Shown here: positions 1 through 5,005 of the stretch, piece after piece
How positions within the stretch are numbered: position 1 is the first letter of the stretch
Layout: every line of letters begins with the position of its first letter
NCBI GenBank assembly: GCA_021768985.1
Contig: JAETTR010000107.1
Coordinates: 1-5,005, forward strand
From: Bacillota bacterium
GTDB lineage: Bacteria; Bacillota; Clostridia; Christensenellales; Borkfalkiaceae
Direction of reading: 5' to 3'
Length of the DNA stretch: 5,005 bases
Made by a program: the position numbers and the translations under genes
The notes under the pieces: generated by a model
The model's input: only the letters and a program-made list of their open reading frames with translations
Databases searched by the model: none
What the model was told of the DNA's origin: nothing

Positions 1-277
1 CGGTTTTGGTTTCGATCGCGAGAACGGGTTTTGCCGCCGAGTTCGGGTCGCCCATGACGGACACGTGCAACGATTTGTTGCCGTGCGTGACGTGTTCGTC
101 TTGAAGCTCCGCAGCGCCGAAATAATTGAGCCAACGCATTTCGGTCAGTTCTTCGTATGTTTCGAAATCCGCACTGAGAATTTCGTTCGTATTGTCGCTC
201 TTCCTGCAAGCGGTAAACATACAGCCCAGCACCGCGAGAGCGGACGCAATCATAAATACGCCTGTTTTACGTTTCAT
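1..277 (-). CDS. Lipoprotein of unknown function, N-terminal 92 residues only (runs off left edge)
   Basis: The reading frame opens with ATG at 277 and stays open to the window edge, so only 92 codons are visible. The N-terminus is a typical lipoprotein signal: MKRK, then a hydrophobic stretch (about residues 6-23), then a cysteine. Cys24 in FTAC-R is the likely lipidation site because the neighbouring gene has the same TAC-R context, but Cys19 in VLGC also fits a lipobox. From about residue 35 the mature part begins with an A-DFETYEEL segment and a later GNKSLHVSV strand. This is the look of a galactose-binding-like beta-sandwich (carbohydrate-binding-module type) and resembles residues 664-710 of the preceding gene. 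It starts 18 bases after that gene's stop, so it is almost certainly co-transcribed. The protein is probably anchored outside the membrane. Its full length and any catalytic domain lie outside the window, so no function is assigned. Confidence 0.82.
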   Translation of the reverse strand, partial: MKRKTGVFMIASALAVLGCMFTACRKSDNTNEILSADFETYEELTEMRWLNYFGAAELQDEHVTHGNKSLHVSVMGDPNSAAKPVLAIETKT

Positions 278-285
278 ATTATTTT

Positions 286-291
286 CCCCCT
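286..291 (-). promoter_or_regulatory. Ribosome binding site of the left-edge lipoprotein gene
   Basis: On the minus strand AGGGGG lies 8 bases upstream of the ATG at 277, inside the 18-base gap after the TAA at 296-298. It supports this start and indicates separate initiation on a shared mRNA. The gap has no room for a promoter or terminator. Confidence 0.6.
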
Positions 292-295
292 ACCT

Positions 296-2812
296 TTACC
301 GGCAAACATACGTAAAGCCGTCCACATACAACTCGATATCCCTATCGAGCAGCGGCAAACCGATTGCAATACCCGTGATGTTCTGCATGCAGTCGGTTTC
401 TCCCTGTTTCCAAACCGTCTTATACACGTCAACCGCGCGGATTCTGTTTTCACCCGGCATCACCGTATAAGTAACCAAACTGCGCGTACTTTCCGCTTTT
501 CCGACCTGAGCCACGAGTTCGACCGTGACGTCGAAAGACTCCTGCGACGGATTGAACACATACAGCTCGAAGCTGTCGATATCGCGAATGGAACCTTGCG
601 GCATAAACGAATCTTTCCCGAGCGTAATGCGCGGTTTGTAGTTTGCCAGCTCCCAATTCGTCCATTGCTTTGCGGCACACGCGATCTTGACGGAACCGCT
701 TCCGAATTTTACGTATTCCGAGTGGTCGTTGAGCGACACCGCGATATGTTCTTCGCCGTTACCGCGCGCGGTAATCTGCCACAAACCGATCTGCTCCTGC
801 GTTTCGAAATCGGAAACGCAAACGACTTTCCCCGAAAGATACATGCAGATACGGTACGTATTCCCGTTATAGCTCAATTGCGCGTCAAACGTATTTGCGC
901 TTTGATCGAGTTTCTGGAGATATACGAACTGCACGCCGTCGCCGCTCTCGGTTCCGCTTAGCTTTTCGCCGTTCACGGTCAGTTCCGCGCCGCTTTGCGC
1001 ATAAATCTTAATTTCAGACTTGCTTTCCGCGCCGTTGATTTCGCCTACCGATACAAACGCGTGCGCTTCGCAATTCGCAAGCTCGAGCATGGACGCCAAA
1101 GTCTTACGTGCTTCGAGCACGAGCGTATAGTCGGTTTTGGGAACGGTTCCTTCGTAAAGATTTTCATAGAGAGCATTCAGCGAAGCCGCAAGATTGGATG
1201 TCTCGTACCTTTCGCCGTATTCTTCCGCCAGGTTGCCGAGCATATATAAATATTCGTAATCCTCGAATCCGTCGCGAAGCGACATTAAACGAATGCTCGG
1301 GATCGGTTTGTCTAACCCGTACTTCGCACCCGGATACAGCAGAACGCCGTCGCCGTTCGCCGTAGGAATGACCGAATTGCCTCCGTTCCAGATATCGGCG
1401 GATTGCCATCCGTTTACGTGATCGGTATAGTTCTCCGTTTGAAAATAACTTGCCAAGCCCCAATATAAAAATCCATCCACGCCGTATTCGTACTGCATCC
1501 AACTCTGCACTCTGCTCGAAACCAAATCGGAGTCGATCACAAGCGTAGGATAGGGTTCGTGCGGAGATATCCCGCAATGATACCACCAAGTACTGCCGTG
1601 CGCGTTCCCGCTCAATTCGCCTTTCTCGCCGGCATACGCCTCTTCGCGGTATTCGGCATATTGCTCGCGTTGTGCGGGCGTGTTATATTCCTGAATCTGC
1701 GGACAATACGTGCGCAACCCTTCGATCGGAGTCACCGTCGTTATGAGCACGGGAATGCTCTCAATATCCTCCTTCGTCAATCCGAAAGCATCAAGCTGTT
1801 CGTCGCTATAGCTTGCCGCCACCGCGATGAGCATATCGATCAGATCTTTGTTCTTCTGCGTTGCGGGAGCAAGCGTATCGCCGTGCGGTTCGTCATAGGG
1901 ATAGAAAAACGCCTTTTTCAATAAATTCAGATCGGGCGTAGAATTTTCGATCAACAGACGCAATTGTTCCTCTTCACTGAACGGCATATCGCCTCCGAGA
2001 TTATACGACGTGCACCGCTCGTTGTCCGCATACTTCTTAATCTGCGCCACCCAAGCGTCTTTTGAAATCCCGACAGGATACACCATATTGGTTGTCGAGA
2101 TACGATACTCGAGACAGGTATCGACGTATGTCCGATACATTTCGGGCGTATTGTTCAACTCGCCGCCCATCAGATATTCGGGAAAAAGATAAAACGTCGT
2201 ACGGATATTCGATTTTTCGGGGATTGCGAAATCCCACACCGTCACGTTTACGGGTACGGTAAACACGGTTCCGTCCGCCGTAACCGTCGCAGTTCCCGAA
2301 TATTCGCCCGCCGCAGTATCTTCGGGCGTGAACAGCGTAATCCAAACGCCTTGGTTCGCACCCGCTTTGATTGCCGCTTCGCCTGCATCGACCGCAGTCT
2401 GCATCGGCAACAGCGCATCGGGATAATATCCCGTAGGTCTGCCCGACGTCAAGGACGTGAGCGAAACGATTTCCACGTATTTCTGATGATAGACGGCAAT
2501 ATTTTCCTCTTCGATCGTATTTCCCGCGCCGTCCGTCAATGCGCTTACCGTTACGTTATAACTCCGCACGTCCGTTTCCGGTGTGATGAAGAGCTGCGCG
2601 CTCTCGTACTCGTTCCGCGCCGTTTCAAACGTAAGAACGGGAGTATCCGTATAATTTTCGCTGTAATCTTCGTCGCGCAATACTTTCACGGTAGACGGCA
2701 TCGTCCAGATTTCCGCCTCGGTTTCTTTCGGCTTTCCTTCCCTGCAAGCAGTCGGCAATACCAACGCTCCGACCAAAATAATCGGCGCGATACTTTTTAA
2801 AATATTTCTCAT
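296..2812 (-). CDS. DUF4091 / GH123-like glycoside hydrolase lipoprotein with C-terminal beta-sandwich modules
   Basis: Predicted surface-anchored glycosidase. Seen in the 838-residue protein: a lipoprotein signal ending LPTAC-R (Cys23); an N-terminal beta domain (about 35-195) with the family-typical NEYESAQLFI (67-76), the WITLFTPEDTAAGEYSGT segment (157-174) and VWDFAIPE (192-199); a catalytic barrel region with FYPYDEPH (303-310), WWYHCG (409-414) and FLYWG (448-452); and the hallmark DUF4091 end, NGDGVLLYPG (486-495) then PSIRLMSLRDGFEDYEYL (505-522). In GH123 enzymes a neighbouring Asp-Glu pair performs substrate-assisted catalysis; Asp307-Glu308 fit that role. Known GH123 members release beta-linked N-acetylgalactosamine, but DUF4091 is broad and the substrate here is inferred. 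About 250 further residues form two beta-rich regions: 585-660, and a galactose-binding-like module (664-838) with DFET at 668-671 and an ELYVDGF end. The gene starts 36 bases after the binding-protein stop and belongs to the same operon. The family call is secure; the exact activity is not. Confidence 0.88.
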   Translation of the reverse strand: MRNILKSIAPIILVGALVLPTACREGKPKETEAEIWTMPSTVKVLRDEDYSENYTDTPVLTFETARNEYESAQLFITPETDVRSYNVTVSALTDGAGNTIEEENIAVYHQKYVEIVSLTSLTSGRPTGYYPDALLPMQTAVDAGEAAIKAGANQGVWITLFTPEDTAAGEYSGTATVTADGTVFTVPVNVTVWDFAIPEKSNIRTTFYLFPEYLMGGELNNTPEMYRTYVDTCLEYRISTTNMVYPVGISKDAWVAQIKKYADNERCTSYNLGGDMPFSEEEQLRLLIENSTPDLNLLKKAFFYPYDEPHGDTLAPATQKNKDLIDMLIAVAASYSDEQLDAFGLTKEDIESIPVLITTVTPIEGLRTYCPQIQEYNTPAQREQYAEYREEAYAGEKGELSGNAHGSTWWYHCGISPHEPYPTLVIDSDLVSSRVQSWMQYEYGVDGFLYWGLASYFQTENYTDHVNGWQSADIWNGGNSVIPTANGDGVLLYPGAKYGLDKPIPSIRLMSLRDGFEDYEYLYMLGNLAEEYGERYETSNLAASLNALYENLYEGTVPKTDYTLVLEARKTLASMLELANCEAHAFVSVGEINGAESKSEIKIYAQSGAELTVNGEKLSGTESGDGVQFVYLQKLDQSANTFDAQLSYNGNTYRICMYLSGKVVCVSDFETQEQIGLWQITARGNGEEHIAVSLNDHSEYVKFGSGSVKIACAAKQWTNWELANYKPRITLGKDSFMPQGSIRDIDSFELYVFNPSQESFDVTVELVAQVGKAESTRSLVTYTVMPGENRIRAVDVYKTVWKQGETDCMQNITGIAIGLPLLDRDIELYVDGFTYVCR

Positions 2813-2816
2813 GTTT

Positions 2817-2822
2817 CCCCTC
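2817..2822 (-). promoter_or_regulatory. Ribosome binding site of the GH123-like gene
   Basis: On the minus strand GAGGGG is followed by AAAC and the ATG at 2812. The 4-base spacer is shorter than usual, so initiation may be weaker than at the binding-protein gene. The next in-frame Met is far downstream, beyond the lipoprotein signal, so this start is well supported. Confidence 0.55.
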
Positions 2823-2848
2823 GGATGATAAAATCGTTTGATTCGCTT

Positions 2849-4417
2849 TTAGTTTCGCGACATGGAAAGATACCGCGAAAAATTATCTCTGTAATCGGTG
2901 TAATTCCACTCCCAGAACTGTTGTGCCGTCTTTTTCGCAGTCGACGTCGTTCCGATGTATTCCTCTATATTTTCATGCCAGCATTTCAGATCGGTATTAT
3001 AGAAAAGCGGATTTTTGGGCGCCATATTCGAGATATACGTCGTCTTGCCCATGCTATCGATTACCGCCTGTTGCAAGCGTGTAGGCGAATCGGGCTTCTG
3101 CAAGTTTCCGGTCGAAAACGGCAACAATGCGCCCGTTTCGTCGTAAAAAATTTGCTGTGCCGTATCGCTCGCCATGAACAACAGAAATTTTTTCGCCGCT
3201 TCCTTGGCGTTGGAATATGCCGGAATCATCGCATTGAACATAAACCCGTTGGAATTCGTATAGCTGCGGATTATTTTGATTTCCTCAAATTCTTCCGCGT
3301 CCACGCCTTCGGGTTTGGGCTCGTTTGCGTCGATTGCCGCAATGACTTTTGAAAGCGCTTCGTCCGACTGCACGGTTGTCCATTTAAACTGCTGATTCCC
3401 GATTTCGTCGTACGTATAAATGACGTCGCTGATCACGGGTACTTTCATAAGTCCTATATCCACCTGCCCCGGTTGATAGCCCGAATTCTTCATTTCGTTT
3501 TCCAGCCAATCGCCCGTCGGCATCATTGCAATTTTATTGGAGCTTTCGTACAGCGTCATCTGCGCCTCTATATTCGTAAACGTCATGGATTTTGGATGGC
3601 TGTTTTTCGTATCGTAAATACAATCTTCCAGAACCTTGAACGCAGTGAGAAGCGCCTGACTGCGGAAAACTTCGGCAGTTACGTCACCGTTGGAATCGAT
3701 GCAATTCCAGAAATTCTCCGCTTCCTCTTCGGTTACAAGCTGCCTCCACCAAGGATACACGCAATAATCCCAGTATCCCGTATTCGACGCCCAAACGAAC
3801 GGCGTCGCACCGTCGCTGCGGATTTGCCCGACGAGATCGATCAATTCGTCCGTCGTGTTGGGTAGCTTCCAGTTATTTGTTTGGAATAAACTATTGTTGT
3901 ACGCCAATCCCGAAATTCCGCCCATATACGGCACGGTATAATATTTCGTCTTCCCATCGATTTCAATGGCACACCCGTCGGCATACTGCGGATCAAGCTT
4001 TTGTCCGTAAGTCACCTCCTCCCCGTATACCTTTTGCCCGAACAAATCGGTTAAATCCTCCAACCCGTATTCATAGCCCTTGATAAACTTATCGCGCTGC
4101 GAAATAATTTGGCGGTAGTTCACATTACCCGGTAAAAACAAATCGGTAGGCGTAACCTTCGGACCCGACTGGATTTTCGAAACCACCGAACTGCCGATCA
4201 GTCCCGGATCGGGAACGATGGTAACCGTATACCCCTCTTCCGCATAACATTCTTCAAATTGATCGGCAATGCGCTGAAACGCCGATGTGCCGTAGCCGCC
4301 CTCGTACAGCGAAATGATCAAATTTGTTTCCACGTCTTCGATTTTTCCGCCGTTGCAACCGGTCAAAACGGTGCAACCAACGGCCAAACATACTGCTACG
4401 CTCACAACCCTTTTCAT
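2849..4417 (-). CDS. Extracellular sugar-binding lipoprotein of a CUT1-type ABC importer (family 1 solute-binding protein)
   Basis: Captures a sugar or oligosaccharide outside the cell and delivers it to the membrane permeases. The N-terminus is a clear lipoprotein signal, MKRVVS then a hydrophobic core and the canonical lipobox LTGC (Cys21). The mature protein has the layout of family 1 solute-binding proteins: a first strand NLIISLYEGG (32-41), an AFQRIADQFEE helix (46-56), DLFLPG (92-97), the hinge-region PYMGGISGLAYNNSLF (163-178) with P-TTDELIDL following, IAMMPTGDWLENEM (296-309), and a late GFMFNAMIPAYSNAKEAAKKFLLFMAS segment around 391-417. Aromatic residues such as Trp209, Trp216, Trp223 and Trp224 are candidates for sugar stacking. 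At 522 residues it is longer than the MalE-type average of about 400 and closer to the large binding proteins common in Clostridia. It lies 28 bases after the permease and 36 before the GH123-like gene. The ligand cannot be read from the sequence; a product of the neighbouring hydrolase is the natural guess. Confidence 0.92.
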   Translation of the reverse strand: MKRVVSVAVCLAVGCTVLTGCNGGKIEDVETNLIISLYEGGYGTSAFQRIADQFEECYAEEGYTVTIVPDPGLIGSSVVSKIQSGPKVTPTDLFLPGNVNYRQIISQRDKFIKGYEYGLEDLTDLFGQKVYGEEVTYGQKLDPQYADGCAIEIDGKTKYYTVPYMGGISGLAYNNSLFQTNNWKLPNTTDELIDLVGQIRSDGATPFVWASNTGYWDYCVYPWWRQLVTEEEAENFWNCIDSNGDVTAEVFRSQALLTAFKVLEDCIYDTKNSHPKSMTFTNIEAQMTLYESSNKIAMMPTGDWLENEMKNSGYQPGQVDIGLMKVPVISDVIYTYDEIGNQQFKWTTVQSDEALSKVIAAIDANEPKPEGVDAEEFEEIKIIRSYTNSNGFMFNAMIPAYSNAKEAAKKFLLFMASDTAQQIFYDETGALLPFSTGNLQKPDSPTRLQQAVIDSMGKTTYISNMAPKNPLFYNTDLKCWHENIEEYIGTTSTAKKTAQQFWEWNYTDYRDNFSRYLSMSRN

Positions 4418-4423
4418 ATATTA

Positions 4424-4430
4424 CTCCTTT
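4424..4430 (-). promoter_or_regulatory. Strong ribosome binding site of the binding-protein gene
   Basis: On the minus strand AAAGGAG stands 6 bases before the ATG at 4417, close to the ideal Shine-Dalgarno sequence and spacing, and better than the sites of the two downstream genes. This fits the usual need for more binding protein than permease. The 28-base gap is otherwise almost pure A/T and contains a perfect 10-base palindrome (TTTATATAAA, 4428-4437) that overlaps the first bases of the site. Confidence 0.8.
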
Positions 4431-4445
4431 ATATAAATTATTTTT

Positions 4446-5005
4446 TTATCCTTTTAATCCGCCGATCGAAACATTCGACATGATTTTGTCGGAAAACAAT
4501 ATAAACAATACGAATATGGGAATTACCGATATCAAAACGGCGGCAAAATATACCGGCTTGTTGTGTACCGTAAGCGACGCATTCTCCAAACGGAACAAGC
4601 CCATTGACAATGTAGGGAAATCGGTCAGATACAGATACGGTCCCAAATAGTCGTTCCACCTGCCGATACAACTGATCAGAAACAGTGCGGCAAGCATTGG
4701 CATTACCTGCGGAATCATGATTCGTACAAACGCCGTCCAGTTCCCGCCGCCGTCGATGAATACCGATTCGGCGTACGCCCAAGGCATATTTTTGAATACG
4801 GAATACATAATCAGAAAGGTGCTGGTTCCGATACTGCCGCAAGCCGTTACCAAAAAGAGCGGCGAATTCGTAATCCCCCATAGATTAAAGTATTTGTATT
4901 CCGCCGCCATCGAGCCGAGCGTGGGGATCATCATGGCAACAATCGTCAGATTGTACAAGAAACCGCACATCTTGAAGCGATATTTGGCAACGGCATACGC
5001 AAGAC
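4446..5005 (-). CDS. Carbohydrate ABC transporter permease, MalG/UgpE type, C-terminal 185 residues (start beyond right edge)
   Basis: Membrane subunit of a CUT1-type sugar importer. The frame is open from the right edge, so the Met at 4970 is internal: the codons before it read LAYAVAKYRFK, the usual AYA-AR-F stretch just before a membrane helix in this family. Four hydrophobic segments are visible (about FLYNLTIVAMMIPTLG, LFLVTACGSIGTSTFLIMY, MPMLAALFLISCI and YFAAVLISVIPIFVLFILF). Between the second and third lies the cytoplasmic coupling loop that contacts the ATPase: AESVFIDGGG, a gap, then FVRIMIP. It is a diverged EAA motif that keeps the Glu, the Asp-Gly and the I-x-x-P end. The C-terminus SNVSIGGLKG is the standard ending of MalG-type permeases. 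The gene is first of the four in transcription order, 28 bases before the binding protein; a partner permease is expected just upstream. No ATPase is seen, which is normal where one shared MsmX/MsmK-type ATPase serves many importers. Confidence 0.93.
   Translation of the reverse strand, partial: LAYAVAKYRFKMCGFLYNLTIVAMMIPTLGSMAAEYKYFNLWGITNSPLFLVTACGSIGTSTFLIMYSVFKNMPWAYAESVFIDGGGNWTAFVRIMIPQVMPMLAALFLISCIGRWNDYLGPYLYLTDFPTLSMGLFRLENASLTVHNKPVYFAAVLISVIPIFVLFILFSDKIMSNVSIGGLKG

Noticed and set aside
278..295. A terminator between the GH123-like gene and the left-edge lipoprotein gene
   Set aside because: The 18-base gap has no inverted repeat and no downstream T-run on the transcribed strand; it is filled by the next gene's ribosome site.
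65..961. A 298-codon plus-strand open frame
   Set aside because: It lies antisense across the GH123-like gene and the left-edge lipoprotein, both of which have recognisable domains. Its translation is rich in Arg, His and Phe, has no recognisable domain, and has the look of a reverse-complement shadow.
2351..2800. A 149-codon plus-strand open frame opposite the start of the GH123-like gene
   Set aside because: It is a shadow of the signal peptide and N-terminal domain coding sequence; very Arg-rich with no recognisable motif.
2825..3352. A 175-codon plus-strand open frame opposite the binding-protein gene
   Set aside because: It is antisense to a well-supported family 1 binding protein, has an Arg-rich composition without domains, and starts at an ATG with no convincing ribosome site.
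4428..4450. A possible internal promoter (TATATAAA) before the binding-protein gene
   Set aside because: No matching -35 element is seen at a suitable distance in the end of the permease gene, and the A/T-rich gap is explained well enough as a ribosome-site leader.
4438..4881. A 147-codon minus-strand open frame overlapping the permease in another frame
   Set aside because: The permease frame gives membrane helices, an EAA-type loop and a family-typical C-terminus. The alternative frame gives an Arg-rich soluble sequence with none of these.
4446..4970. Treating the Met at 4970 as the true start of the permease
   Set aside because: The frame continues upstream to the window edge with the family-typical LAYAVAKYRFK segment, and a 174-residue protein would be well short of the usual length of about 280. 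The gene is cut by the window, not short.

Overview
The window holds four genes, all read right to left on the minus strand and packed with gaps of only 18 to 36 bases. It looks like the interior of one operon for taking up and trimming a glycan. In transcription order they are: the C-terminal 185 residues of a sugar ABC transporter permease (4446-5005, cut by the right edge); a 522-residue lipoprotein solute-binding protein (2849-4417); an 838-residue lipoprotein of the DUF4091 / glycoside hydrolase 123-like type (296-2812); and the first 92 residues of another lipoprotein (1-277, cut by the left edge). I see no promoter, terminator, RNA gene, mobile element or CRISPR array. The operon promoter and the other permease presumably lie beyond 5005, and the operon continues beyond position 1.

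The organism is most likely a Gram-positive anaerobe of the Clostridia, probably gut-associated. This is inference. It rests on the lipid-anchored (not periplasmic) binding protein, the purine-rich Shine-Dalgarno sites, the absence of an ATPase gene among the visible genes, the moderate GC content and the general style of the proteins. It cannot be fixed to a genus from this sequence.

How the parts may work together: the surface-anchored GH123-like protein would act on a glycan outside the cell, the binding protein would capture the released sugar, and the permease (with a partner and an ATPase outside the window) would import it. GH123 enzymes characterised so far act on beta-linked N-acetylgalactosamine, so a GalNAc-containing host or microbial glycan is a reasonable but unproven substrate. 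The most notable feature is that the start of the left-hand lipoprotein resembles the C-terminal beta-sandwich module of its neighbour. The two may therefore be a pair of surface proteins sharing a glycan-binding or scaffold module.
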